DNA from: Kryptolebias marmoratus
Taxonomy: Eukaryota; Chordata; Actinopteri; Cyprinodontiformes; Rivulidae
Assembly (NCBI RefSeq): GCF_001649575.2
Contig: NC_051436.1
Location: 9,626,448 to 9,690,447 of the forward strand
Reading direction: 5' to 3'
Length of the DNA: 64,000 nucleotides
The notes under the pieces were generated by a model. The model made no database searches. It had not been told where the DNA came from and was given only the letters and a program-made list of their open reading frames with translations. Below are positions 34,679 to 46,390 of this stretch, one piece after another (the stretch's first letter is position 1; each line of letters opens with the position of its first letter). The position numbers and the translations under genes are program-made.

Positions 34679-36595
34679 GGGGGGGGGTGATAAACTGCTG
34701 CATGATAAACAAAAAACTCGACACAGACAAAACGGTCCTCTGCATCAGCTGCAGATCAGGAGCGTACGCTCCCTGAGATCTGTCTGAAACTACGGCCGCG
34801 GATAGGTGCAGCAGGTACGGCAGACAAACCGTTCAGGCGCCGATAATCTGTTGGATTCGGAGACGACGGCCGAGCTTCAACAACAGAACAGGTCGGCTCT
34901 TTCATGTGACTGCGCATATGTTGCACATCGATATTTAATCGCGCAATAAAATGTTTTGTCTGAGATGGGTTTTTTTTTTAAGTAGTAAAAAACAATTACT
35001 TAGATCCATAGGTCAAATCGAACACCTCTTTATGAATAAATTGTACCAACAGTCTACTAAAAAGGTAACTTATGTGCATATTTTCAGCTACTACTTGTAA
35101 TAAACATAAAATATTTTTAAACGTTTTTAAAATTTCTACCTTATTCACTTAGGATTTAGGTGTTGAATAAAGTAAGGCGATGACAGACAGCAGCACAAAC
35201 AGTGGTTGGGAAATATTCAGATCTTTTAACTGAGAAAAAACATTAATACAATAAAAGGGGGCTGTTAAGATTCGTCACTAAATTCTGTGCCGAGTGATCG
35301 GATTACAATCGGATCGGGTGTGAACGGTCTTAATGTGAGTTCAGAGGTGGTCTGGACCCTTTTATCAGCATACGTTGGGTAGTCTGAACAAAACCTGGTC
35401 TTAAGTCTTAAAGTAAGACCACCTACTGAACTAACATGACCCCGAACAAGAACCAAAATGATTACCTGGATGTCTGGGGGGGGGAATCTATGGGAATACT
35501 CTGATATTCTGTTTTGTTTTGTTTCTGTTGGCTAAAAGATTTAAAGAACTGTTTATCAGAACCCTTCCTGGTGAAAAGATTCATTTTGTTGGGATTTTGG
35601 AGTTTCTCTTTCCTTAGTTTGGATTATTTTAGAGCTGGTGGGACACGCTGTGGTCACTGACAATCCCTTCAGGTATATTCACCTAACTAAACATGTTAAG
35701 GTTCACTGTGACGACTGTCAGCACACCACTGATTTTTACAGGTTAAACTCTCCAGTCTTTGCTCTGGCATAAAGATACTCGACATAAATGTATGCTCCTT
35801 TATATCGCCTATATTGTGTCTGTTAGGTAATTGGGCTTATCAAGGGATAGGGGCAAAACTTGAATTCAAATGGCTCTGAACCATGCTAAAGTCAAAATAA
35901 TAATACAGTTCAGGTGTCTGAATGTGTTGCAGGTTTTACAAAAAACATCAACAGACCAGCTGACTTCCTGTTTACGATCAGCTGACGCGTCTGAGTGTTT
36001 CTCTGCACTCAGCGTGGATCGATGACATCCGATAGCAAAAACATTTCGGGGTACATTCTTTAGAGGCAAGGTGTGAACTCTGCTGACCACTTGCAACAAA
36101 GATTACCCAAAATGGAGATAAAGCGCGAGGCCCGAACAGTCCCAAAGCGACAATACTCAGGTCAGTTAAATTCACTTTTCGTTATTTATACTAAAAGTAA
36201 TAAAGTAATTTAAAAAAAATAGATTAATTATTTTACTTAATTTGCAAGTAGCCCTTCTTCAGGTGAGCCACTTTAATTTCAGCAAAAAAAAAAAAAAAAC
36301 AGCTAACCACTGTTCAAGCACACATTAGTTTTAGATCTACTGGGTATACGTTAATTAAAAACAAAATAAAATAAATAACCCGGCTGGCTGTAAGATCAGC
36401 GCTTCCGTTAAGGGCATAAACACAGTTTTGGCACATTTAGAAAGATTAACCCAATTCGAGAAATTGAATTCTGGCCTCGTAATTGCGATTTATTTTCTGG
36501 CTTTAATAAGATCAGAAACAAAAGAAGGGGGGTAAAACGAGTGGTCGAGGAAGCTGGGGCTGCTGAGCGGAGAGCGGTGAGGTTTAATAACTTAC
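34679..36595. other. Unique non-coding stretch
   Basis: No gene or recognised repeat; poly-A near 36282-36299. Confidence 0.4.
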
Positions 36596-36659
36596 CTCTG
36601 TCAGCTTCCTTTAAGTGAGGATCTTCATTCGCAGGACCACCTGGGGCGCCGTCTTTGAT
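36596..36659 (-). CDS. Candidate internal exon of an unidentified minus-strand gene
   Basis: On the minus strand the segment lies between tgtgtgcttgcag (acceptor) and agag/gtaagt (donor), both close to consensus. Only one of the three frames is open; it reads GAPGGPANEDPHLKEAD in the middle and begins in phase 0, leaving one extra base. The 64-bp length is not a multiple of three, so the reading phase changes here. It can follow the candidate exon at 51863-51949, which ends in phase 0, across an intron of about 15 kb. The peptide is polar, rich in Gly, Pro, Asp and Glu, so probably a disordered linker. I do not recognise the protein. A transcript or a homologous exon in another fish would decide. 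Confidence 0.5.
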
Positions 36660-38199
36660 CTGCAAGCACACAACGGAAGCAGAGGGTGAGGAAACAAGGT
36701 CAAAGGATCTGTACACTTCACAAACCACGGCCGAACCGGGCGCCTGCGAGAGCCGGGGACCGTGATTTTTTTTTTTTTAAACGATCTTTTTCAGATCGGG
36801 TCCGTGGCTCTGATCCGCGACACCCGACGCTTCCAGGAGGGCAAGGCGGTTTTGCCCGCGCCGCGCGCCGGGGAGCCTTTCGAAGAGGCGGTTTAACGAT
36901 GAAAAAGACAACACGCCTGGATGCGTGCATTCCGTTTTTGAGGTCGGATGGAGTAGGGGGGGTGGGAGGGAATCCGAAATCCAAGCGGAGCCCAAAACAA
37001 TTTTCAGGTCTTTAATTTCCTTCTAAAAGACGTCACATTTATTTAGAAAAGTTCAAGGCACATGCAGAATCTTGCGGAGGCTGTTAGGGTAGATAATCAC
37101 CTCTAAGAGTAAATATTGACTGCGGCACTGAAGCGGTGAAATACGGATATACTTAATAAGAAAATATTGATCTTTATCTGTAGCCTGGATTCTTGCCGAG
37201 ATTAGAAAGTGTTTGTTATTTCAGTTGCGCTGCGTTCTTGTGTTGATGCTCGTAGGCATTCTGTTCCCTAAAAACGCAGCGAAAAGAGACGAGCGTTCCT
37301 CCTATAAGATTTATGGCACCGAGGAGGACCGAAATGACAAGAGCCCTGCATATGGGAAAGAGGAGACGTGGGTCTGGTTTTTTTTTGATAAGCTGTCACA
37401 TGCCGCATGCTGTCATTTTCTCCTCTATTGGAAAACAGACTGTAAACTCGACTGTGCGAGTGAGAGGTGTTGCCAAATGCAATGTGACTCACCGCTTCTG
37501 AGGAGAACAAAAAACCTGCTTAAGATCACGGCGACATTTTCGTGTGTTTTTGTGCGGCTCGGAATAGTTCTGACAGGCTGGACTCGACGCAAATGTGGAA
37601 AAACTTCCTCGAGAAATTAAAAAAAAAAAAAAAAAAAACGGGGCAAAGTGGGAACGAAATGAAAACGAGTCGCTGAGTTTATTCTGACAGGCGATCTTAA
37701 GTAACAAAGTGGAAGTTCTGCTCTACTTTAAAAGAGAGCAGTGTCACATTTTCACCTGCTTCGCCCTGTGAGGAACCCAGGAGAAGGATAGCAAAGACAC
37801 TAAGAGCAGAACCCTGCAGGTTTCAGCACAAGGCCCAAAAAATCAGAAGAAGCACAACGGTCTAAACTAGGGGGTCCCCAAATGGCAGATCGCGGTCTTG
37901 AATCTAGACCCAAACGCAGTCCCATCTGGACCTGGATGGACTCGTAACTTTCAGCGGAACGTTTGTTTTTCTACCTGCGCACTTTTTCTCGCATTCGCAG
38001 TAAATCGTTTTAAGTGGCACGGCTGTTTTGAGGCATTAAGGTAGTTTCCCCAAGGGTTTATTTCTCCTTCCCTCTGCAAGCATTTGGATATAAAAAAATG
38101 ATTTAGGAACCCGGTTTGAAAGAGCTGCCAGAACCCTGACATGCTGTCTATCCAGAAACACAAATGAATATTCTGTTTTTTGCCTGCTTTTAAACGTAT
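36660..38199. other. GC-rich then unique non-coding stretch
   Basis: The segment 36720-36990 is GC-rich with several CpGs and lies just upstream, in minus-strand terms, of the candidate exon. A 135-codon plus frame at 37213-37620 starts at a TTG and has a hydrophobic beginning and several cysteines, but no known family. Poly-A lies at 37618-37638. The segment gggggtccccaaatggc at 37869 resembles a hAT end without a partner. Confidence 0.35.
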
Positions 38200-38690
38200 C
38201 TCGGACTTGACAAAACTCTTTGGTAAGAATATGCTGTGAGTGACCGTCAGCTACTACAAGACCAGAATTTACCACAATAAGTTGTCTGTAAATTCGGTTG
38301 TAGATGCATTTCCACTGATTAGGTTCTGAAAAAGCTCCATTAAAATCCATCAAGCAAGATATTCTGGGCAAAAGACGGACGGGGGGTTGACATCAACCGG
38401 CGATCTCCAAGCTTGAAACAAAGGTTTCACGCAATCTGCTAGCGCAAGTGGTATCCGTTGGGGTTGACTTTCAGCTTCTACCACACCAAATGTTAGCTCA
38501 ATATCTATGAAACTGACAAACGTGAAGCCATATTTGGGTTTGTTCAGGTTTATCCAGCTGGGTTGACTCAAAGTTAGTCAGACATGGGTGAGAATGATAA
38601 TTACTTTGGGAGTTTCTTTGAAATCTGACCCTTGGTTCATATGTTGTGGAAAAACATTATCGCCTACATTTTGGCTCACGTCTTGTATTG
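38200..38690 (+). repeat. Family A copy, about two decayed monomers
   Basis: gtcagctactacaagacc, tagatgcatttcc, cattaaaatccatc, then a second unit with ctgctagcgcaagtg and agcttctaccacaccaaatg. The right edge keeps acattatcgcc near 38654, the start of the terminal hairpin. Confidence 0.75.
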
Positions 38691-39404
38691 TTGTACCTCA
38701 AAAAAACAAGCTCTGACCGCACAACAAACTGAATGGAGTTAGTTCCGACACAAGTTGGCTCCGATTGGACAAATACAAGTTAGCTCATTTTAAATAAAAA
38801 GAAGGAACAAGTGAAATAGCAATAGAAGTTTTGGGGAGGAGTTATTATTTTTCATACTTGTTTATTCGTGTTAAATGCGTAAACACTAAATATTTAGCAG
38901 GTATGTTATTGCCAGACAACATCCAGGTTCAGAAGAAGACCAAGTCCGAAACCGCCGCGGGGTTACGAACACCTTAAGTATCCTCGTGACAATCCGTCCA
39001 AGGTTTGTCGAAACGCAACGGTCTCAACGAGACAACTTCTCTCCCTCGTACTGTTGCGCCACGACAGGCAGATGCAAAGGGAAAAAAGCGTTGCTTCGAG
39101 TGAAGTCCTCTGTATTTCTCTGTCCATATCCTGTTTTTGTTTGTGTCTGTGAAAAAGAAACCGGCAGAGTGAACCCTTCCAGCAGCCAAAGTCGGCGCTC
39201 AAAGAAATCAGTCGGCACACACGCAGACCAAAAAAAAAAAAAAAAGAGGCTTGCTCTTGAAAACCCATCTGCCTTTGAAGGATTTTTATTCTCCATTCCC
39301 CCAGCTGCCACAGACTGAGTAACCGCTTAGACATACAATGGGCGCACCGCGGGTATTTGTCCATCGAGAGCCAGGCCCCGGCAAAAACGGAGAGAGAGAC
39401 ACGC
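38691..39404. other. Unique non-coding stretch
   Basis: Overlapping open frames on both strands at about 38960-39400, none with a domain or paired splice sites. Confidence 0.4.
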
Positions 39405-39650
39405 ATTACCCAGGAAGCGGCTAATTAATTGACAAGCAGAGATTTCTGAATTTATAATCATCAAACAGACTTCATTTTGTCTCCCCACCACCGCCGCCTC
39501 CATCATCCTTGCCAGCCCATCCTCCCAGGCGACTTACTTAAGAGACTTATCGTATAAATACAGCCCAAATCAAAATAAATGACTGAAACCTCGGAGGGAG
39601 TTGAAGGCTATACACATTTACATCAGAGGAACTGATGCAATTTAAACTGC
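39405..39650. promoter_or_regulatory. Candidate conserved non-coding element
   Basis: Unique sequence with ggctaattaattgacaag, tttataatcatcaaac, a tataaata word at 39553 and other A/T homeodomain-like words. No coding frame. Confidence 0.3.
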
Positions 39651-39894
39651 CGCTCGTGCACCACTGACTGAAGGTTCAATTCACAAAGAAATCCAAACTT
39701 ATGTAATACTTCCAGTGCTTTTTTTTTGTGTTGGTGTTGTTGCTCAGTTTGGCAGACCTACATTCATGACAGCCAAGTAGGAGAGACACAGCTTCCTCTG
39801 TGCAAGTGTTTTGCTGAATTCTCACAGCAGTATGTTCAGCTCGTGTGTCTGATTTGACAAAATTTCCTCAATATTTCATGTATTGCATGCTTAC

Positions 39895-39913
39895 TTTTTT
39901 TTTTTTTTTTTTT
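39895..39913. repeat. Poly-T tract
   Basis: Uninterrupted T run. Confidence 0.85.
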
Positions 39914-40398
39914 GTCCTAGTGTGGTGTGCTCCCTGCACCTCCAGACATCTGTGAGGTTAATCCATCTCAGTGCATATGTTTATGACTTAATATTCTTCC
40001 CCCTGTTCAGGACTGGGTGTAAATGTCTGACAAAAAAAAAGCTGCGTTGATTGATTGTAACAGCTTCGTCAAGCTCCGTGGAACACTGGAATCTGGCTGA
40101 GGAGAAGCGCGGTGACATATGGAGCCCAAAAGCTTCACCTCTGTCCAAAATTTGATGGATAACGTTACAGCCCCAGAACGCTTTGGAACAGATTGCTCAA
40201 ACTGCGTGCCGCCACAACTCGATGGCTCTTTGGTTTAAAGGAAAGATCTTACAGACACTTCATGCACAGGCTTGAGCTGCATCAAATCAAAGTTTTACCG
40301 TCAAACTCCACTGTTTACAGAGCAGACGAACAGAAATTAATGGTATTAATGGCAGATAGTATCCTCTTCCGTGCGACATTGTGGGTAATGAACCTTTA

Positions 40399-40575
40399 AA
40401 GCCATAGTTGAGATCTTGCCTGATGTAAATAGCTCCTTGACCAACTACAGTTTGGAGAATTAGAGTTTAAGTCTGCCTAGATTGACGAACTTACAGCTGG
40501 GTCAAACAAGGATGAGACCAAAAGTGGACTGTTGTCGTCCTAAAACAACTCCAATTTCTGACATTTCCTGGAGGT
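40399..40575 (+). repeat. Family C fragment with decayed terminal repeat
   Basis: gatcttgcctgatgtaaata, gctccttgacc, gtttaagtctg and attgacgaacttacagctgg align in order with the left end of the element at 16018. Confidence 0.6.
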
Positions 40576-40624
40576 TCCTGTGAACTCTGTACTACAGACG
40601 CTCTTCCAACAAGCTGAAGTGAAA

Positions 40625-40785
40625 ATGTCTGTTTGTCTGTAAGAAAATATCTCATGAACCACTGGAGAGATTTAACAGAAACTGTCAGAAAATAATCATT
40701 GGACGTACATCTACAACTAACTTTCAGACTCACTCAGATTCAAGATGGTCGCCTAGTTTAGTTTGGAATTAAGTAGGCTAAAAGT
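40625..40785 (-). repeat. Family A fragment, minus orientation
   Basis: gtctgtaagaaaatatctca, aataatcattgg, cgtacatctacaactaa and ttcaagatggtcgcc in family A order. Confidence 0.7.
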
Positions 40786-40799
40786 TAAGACTTTTTTAA

Positions 40800-41640
40800 A
40801 GTCTTTAAAACATTATGTTCACAACCCTTTTATTGGTCGCTGATCTTCATGAGTCCATTCCTGACAGAGTGTTTGTTTTGTTTTTGCTCTGGTCCAGCAA
40901 AGAGTTGGTGCCAACACTAGTTTTTCAGTGCTTGAGCCAGAAATGTCATCAATGGAAACAAAGAAAAGACCTGGTGCTAAAGTTAACATCTTATTGTGCT
41001 GTGACAGTTTGTGAGAAGTTGGTGACTCAAAATTAATGGAAAATTGTGAGAAAATGGGCAAATTTTCTAATGTTAATGATTTAATCAGCTGGAGTACAGT
41101 TTTGTAATTAAAATGGGACAAATTTGGACTTGTTTTTTTTTTAATAATTATTTAACATCAGCAGGGTTTGTAGACCTGGACATTGACCTGAAATGTTTTC
41201 TGTCAGAGGAGAGCTCCTGTGCAGGTGTCAAAATTCATATGAGAGGGCTTGGAGACAAGATTCAAGATTGATTCGTGGCGCCCACCTCGACTCCGTGGCT
41301 ATTTTGGGAGAAATATTGTTGCAGATTCTTTTTTTTTTTTTTTTGACATGTTCGAAACTCAAGTGACAGGACTACACACCTCTGCAACCCACGAAGGGAA
41401 ACTTAGAACCACAGCTAACATCACGAGACATTCTGGAGACTCCCTTTCAAACGCCGTTTGCCGACTAGTCACAACCACTTGGAGCGAACACTGGAGCCTG
41501 CTTGGTGAAAAGAAAAACCCGTAGGAGATCATCGAAGGGCTCAAGGCGCTGACCAAATCTCCAAACTCCTTGTACTCAATCGAAACAAGTCCGAGCTTCC
41601 AAGGCCCAACAAGATCGAACCAAGCAGAACAAAGCATGCA
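40800..41640 (+). repeat. Family B repeat, middle to 3' part
   Basis: The left part (ttattggtcgctgatcttca, tttttcagtgcttgagccag) matches 51060-51180 and 14885-14960. The right part (tttggact, taataattattta, gtagacctggacatt, gtgtcaaaa, gagaggg, tctggagactccc) matches 29105-29480. Confidence 0.6.
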
Positions 41641-42544
41641 GGTTGTTGAGATGCCGTGGCTGATTTGCGTAAAAAGCTTACATTGGTGTCCACATACTGT
41701 GTTTATGTTCCTGATTACAGTTTAAACTCCTCCCATCTGTCACCGGTCGATCCAGCAACGATCCAACGATACACTAAGAGTCTGTTTAATGCTGAATGAA
41801 TTGCTTATAAGTCTAACATCCTTAACCAAAATATTTCCCCAGATCATAAAATGAGATTATAAATCCAAGCTGTATCAGTTTTTACTTTTTAAGAAAAGAA
41901 AAAAAAACCTCCTAATGACAAGTGATTAATCATGCAGAGAAACAGCCTGGTGACAAACTGCAAGCCTTTAGCAACAACAACAACAAAAAAAATAAAAATA
42001 TTAGTGTTTTCCAATCCATTCTGTTCAACTTGGCTGTGTGCTGAGAATAGATGAAGGCAGCACAGACGGTGTGTGGTGGTGGAAGTGTGCATATGTAGGC
42101 CTGAGAGACGGCGTGTGTCCTCTGCACGACGTAAAATAATGACAGGCGAGAATGGATGGCTGGTGACGCGGTGACGAGGAAAGCGCCACATATTTTAGGC
42201 CTCAGGGTGGGCAGCTGCGAGAAACTTCTTTTCTCATATCCCCCCCACCTCCCCCCACCTCCTCATCTGCGACACTGTTCAAACAGAGGACAAAGATGCC
42301 CTGGGTAGTTTCCCCCCCCCCTTTTCTGATCCCATACGAGGCTGCTCGCGCTCTTCCTCGTCTGCATCTCCAACTCGCAGAACTAGGAACAGTGACAGAG
42401 AGAGCGACGTGGTGGTTTTTAAGGAGTTTTGAATCATTTCAAATGCTCTTCCAACATTTTTTTTTTTTTTTTTTTACCCATCAAGAGAAACTCTTTTGGT
42501 CTATTATTAGAGGTTAAGATGTGTCATTTCCACACTAGTTATAA
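41641..42544. other. Unique non-coding stretch
   Basis: No gene recognised; C-rich tract at 42241-42260 and a T run near 42459-42475. Confidence 0.4.
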
Positions 42545-42985
42545 CCCGCCACCAAAGGGCGAAAAGTGGGCGATATCGTTTTGGCCTGGGCTTCACATTG
42601 TGCAACAACTTTGCTTAAAATTTCTTAGCATTAATGCCGAAGTGGATTCTATTAGCAATATAGTTCATAAATCACTAAACGGAATTCACTGAAACTCTCA
42701 AAAAATAATCATTGAATGTATGGTTCATGTACAACTGATTAGCTTTTGGAGTCAACTCAATTAAAGATGGCCCCCCACAGTTAATTAGCCTTAGGCATGA
42801 CAAAAATGGCTCTAACAGACAAATTTACAGATAGAGCTAAAGTTTGATGTGGTATTAGCTGAGAGTCTTTCACAACAGACCTTGCAAGATTTGGAAATAT
42901 CCCATTGGATTGTGCCCAACGTCATTTCCAAGGTTTGAATAAAATGATTATACCTCTGCCGTTCCTCAAATTATAATGATTTTAG
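42545..42985 (-). repeat. Family A copy, minus orientation, with both edges
   Basis: Left edge cccgccaccaaagggcg is one terminal block; the right edge gccgttcctcaaattataat is the other. Between them one monomer reads on the minus strand (cattgaatgtatgg, gatggccccccacag, tagctgagagtc). Confidence 0.75.
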
Positions 42986-43729
42986 TTCGGTAGGATCGGT
43001 AAGCCTAGAGTTAAAACCATGGTAAACGATGAGATTAAAAACGGTAAATATATTTGAACATTTTGCATGTTTGTTACATCTCTTTAGAAAGGCAGGTTTA
43101 GGGTTTAACCTTTAAAGATGCTTTTCTTTTTTCTTTTTTTTTCTAAGAATTTCATAGCGGCGTTTGAAAACATCAGGAAAAACCCGAGGCTTTCGGGAAA
43201 AAACTTGACAGATCTGTCAGCGTTGTAAAACCTAGATTTCTCAGCCTTCTGACGCAGACAGGAACATAAAATAAAAAAAATGGAAAAAAAAAAAAAACCA
43301 CGTCTGACAGCTTAAACTATCACCTTTTATTGTGAAATACAGTCTTTCCCCTAATGTTCATCATCAGAAAAAGGAGAGCGGTGAACGTTTCATGCGCTGT
43401 AAGTGGTTTAAAAGGTGTAAAAAGTTAAAAGCCTACTTTGATAAACACTAATTGTTCTGTCAGTTTCTGTGTTAGCGCATGATTGTGGGAGAGAGTAAAA
43501 AGCTGCCGTTTCTTTAAGACATAAGCTTGCTTTGCAAACATTTAGTGCAATATTAAAGTGCATACAGCAGGCTGTTTTTGTTTTTGAAACAAAGCCAGAG
43601 TTTTGTAAAAGGACAAAAAATGTGCCACACACATTCAAAAGCATCTTCAGATATTCCTTAGATAAACCTAAGAGCCCATTAAAGTATTAAAACTGTTACT
43701 TAAAACTGTCCATAAAGCTTTTTTAAAAG
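42986..43729. other. Unique non-coding stretch
   Basis: Nothing recognised. Confidence 0.4.
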
Positions 43730-44690
43730 TCTTCAGTTGATCCAAACTGCTGCTGAGAGTCAGAGAGAGAGAGATCATGTTTCTCCAGTTTTAGCTTCTC
43801 TCCGTTGGCTCCCTGTGAAATGCAGAATAAAATTTAAAATCTTACTTTTAACATACATAGCTCTCAGCCACCCAGCTCCATCTTATATTAAAGATCTTGT
43901 TTCATATTATCCTCATAGAGCTCTTGGCTCGGAGTCTGCAGGTTTACTTGTGGTTCCTAGAGTTCCTAAAAAGGCTCCTCTCTTGTGAAACCAACTTCCA
44001 GTTTCTGTCTGTGAGACTGATATTCTGTCTACTTTTAAAAACTAGGCTTAAGACTTTCCTTTCATGATAAATCCTTCAGTCGGGGTTGGCTTGGGTTTCC
44101 TGAGGTATCCCTTAGTTATGCTGCTATAGGCTTAGGTTGCAAGAGGACCTAAAGACCATATTTCCTGACTTTGCTGCAACCTTTACTTGTTCTACTTTCC
44201 ATGTTTGCTCCTGCAATTATTGCTGTCATTAACCATGTTTTTCTTTGTTTTTCGGTCCACAGAAACTACACCTGGACCAATCATTTTGTGTTTGCCTGGG
44301 TCTCTTTCCTGTCCTCTCAACTAAACGAAGCAGATGGCCGCTCATCCTGAGCCTGGTTCGGGTTTTGCTGAAGGCTTCTTCTTGTTATAAAGGAGTCATT
44401 TCTTTCCACCATCGCCAGGATGTTGCTCAGGATGAGGGCTGTGACAAAATTAAGATTCTCAGCAACCTGCTGCCTTCTTTAGATAGAGTACTATTAGTAA
44501 TTGGCATTATAAAATGTACTGTATGTGAATGTTTCGTATTATAACAAGAATGAATTGACTAAATGGGTTTGAATATAGATTTGAATTAAACTCATGATTT
44601 GGATTTATTTTATCTGTTGTATAGTGCTCTGAGATGACTTTTGTTGTCAATCGATGCTATATAAAAAAACTGAATTAAATTAAAGCTGAT
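43730..44690 (+). pseudogene. L2-like LINE 3' end, dead copy
   Basis: The plus frame from 43737 reads RDHVSPVLASLRWLPVK, then FKILLLTYIALSHPAPSY and GSESAGLLVVPRVP, the C-terminal tail that follows reverse transcriptase in fish L2-like LINEs. An in-frame stop at 43986 replaces an expected tryptophan before NQLPVSV, and two more stops follow near 44040, so it is inactive. The 3' UTR follows (ctcatcctgagcctggttc) and ends in gctctgagatgactttt and gctatataaaaaaactgaat, the usual tail of this group. It is 5'-truncated at about 43730; no target duplication was found. Confidence 0.85.
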
Positions 44691-45612
44691 TTACTATTAA
44701 AAATGACCACATTTCTCTGCATTCATGCCTGCAGCGTGGGTCTACCAGCAGGGAGAAAAATGGCAGCTTGCGTGACGCCGTCACACTTTCAGGTCAGGCC
44801 AGTTGGCTTCTCCGATGCGCAACAGCGGTGAGATCCAGACACAGCGGCGGCAAGAAAGTAAGAGAACAGAAGGGGGGGGGGGTTTGAACATGGCAGCCAA
44901 GGACTACCACTTCAACATCAAACGAAATGTTGTCACAACAGAGCCACCCTTTTAACTGTGACACCATTCAGCTGCTCGTCACGCGCGGCGAGGCAAGGCG
45001 GAAAGTCGAGCAAAAGCACAATGTTTATTAAATGAAAGAGCACGGAGGGAGCTGCGAGACGGCGGCGAAGTGCAGTGTTGTCAAATGTTCATAAATAGCA
45101 CAGAAAGACAGCGTTTTCTCATCTCTCCATGAAATTGAATGTTGGGAAGGGAAATGAAGTGTGGCTTCCAGTGACTGTAAAAACATTCGCTGGAGCATGC
45201 GCTCGTGGAGTATGACATTGAGGTTTGAGTATCGCCGAAAGAAACAACAGACATAATTAGTTAGTGGTGATTCTTTTATGCTTCACGATTTTACAGCCCA
45301 TTTCTGAAAAGGGCAGCAGAGGAGAGGTAAGGGTTAGGGAGTTCATTCTGGGTGTGACTACTGGTGTGATAATCTCTCCCTGAGATTGTTTTTTTTTTTG
45401 TGCTTTCTCTCCATTTTATACCCAGTACTACAGCATAATACGGCCATGGCACACCACCCTGCGACCCTTTCTGTGGCACGGAACTCTTCCACAGCATCAG
45501 GATGCAGCTATGCGCTAGAAAATCACGCCAAGCTAGCTAGCATGATGCTACTGCCACGGGAATTATGCCTGTGCTAGATTAGTTCCATGACTTTATATCA
45601 ATCAAGGTGGAA
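44691..45612. other. Unique non-coding stretch
   Basis: No gene recognised. The segment 44990-45290 is repeat-free and could be regulatory. Confidence 0.4.
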
Positions 45613-45650
45613 GCCTGGGTGTGCAGCCAGCCCTGGCTGCACACCCAGGC
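45613..45650. repeat. Perfect 18-bp inverted repeat, 2-nt spacer
   Basis: gcctgggtgtgcagccag (45613-45630) and its exact inverse ctggctgcacacccaggc (45633-45650) are separated by cc. GC-rich, in A/T-rich surroundings. Confidence 0.97.
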
Positions 45651-45939
45651 AGTCCTCAAAACCCTCCACGACCTATTACAAACTATCATGCATAAAGGGA
45701 AGCCCACTACATTTGTAATACAGACCTGAAGATCTCACCAACAGTTTTTACTTTATGATCACGGTAAAGACAGTCTATTAAAATATCCTGTGTAAATGTA
45801 AAATGTAAACATCTAAGTTGGTAAAAACAGGGTGATTCTGACAGCAAATATTCAGTTAAATTAAAGATATAAATGCTCAATATTAATATTAAACGCCTGC
45901 TGTCGTTAAAAGAGGGCATTTTTATAACTGTCTGTGCAC

Positions 45940-46390
45940 AAGGTGTTTGTTAGCAAAATGGCTATAGCTCGGCCAATGTTACAGATCTTCAGCTAACATT
46001 TGGTTTGGTTGTAGCTGAGAGACATACTCTGGGATCTATCAGACTGTGAGAAATCTTTGTTAAATCTTTAGCATTAACCGTTGGGGTCAGCCTTGTCTGT
46101 CTGTTAAAATGCCTTAAAAACAAACAAAAAAAAAGTGAGCAGATTTTATGAAACTCTCTGAAATTAATAAGATGTACATCTCCAGCTGAATAGCCTTTGG
46201 AGTCAGCCCAATTCAAGATGGTCACCAAAGGCAAATGACCTTAGCAAACAAAAATGGCCATAATGTAAATTTTTCTGATATTGAGCCAAAGTTTATTATG
46301 ATAGTAGCTGAAAGTGATCCCCAACACAAAGTGGGGGTGCTGACAGATAGCACAAATACTTGGTTTAAAGCTTTGGAGTGCAAGTTTTTT
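45940..46390 (-). repeat. Family A dimer, minus orientation
   Basis: gtagctga markers at 46011 and 46304 (293 bp apart, with small deletions). Blocks ttcaagatggtcacc, tgatattgagccaaag and agtgatccccaacac follow family A order. Confidence 0.8.

Noticed and set aside
37213..37620. 135-codon plus frame with signal-like start and several cysteines
   Set aside because: The start is a TTG, the cysteine pattern matches no family, and no splice or promoter support exists.
45613..45650. MicroRNA precursor reading of the 18-bp palindrome
   Set aside because: A 2-nt loop and 18-bp stem are too small for a Drosha/Dicer substrate.
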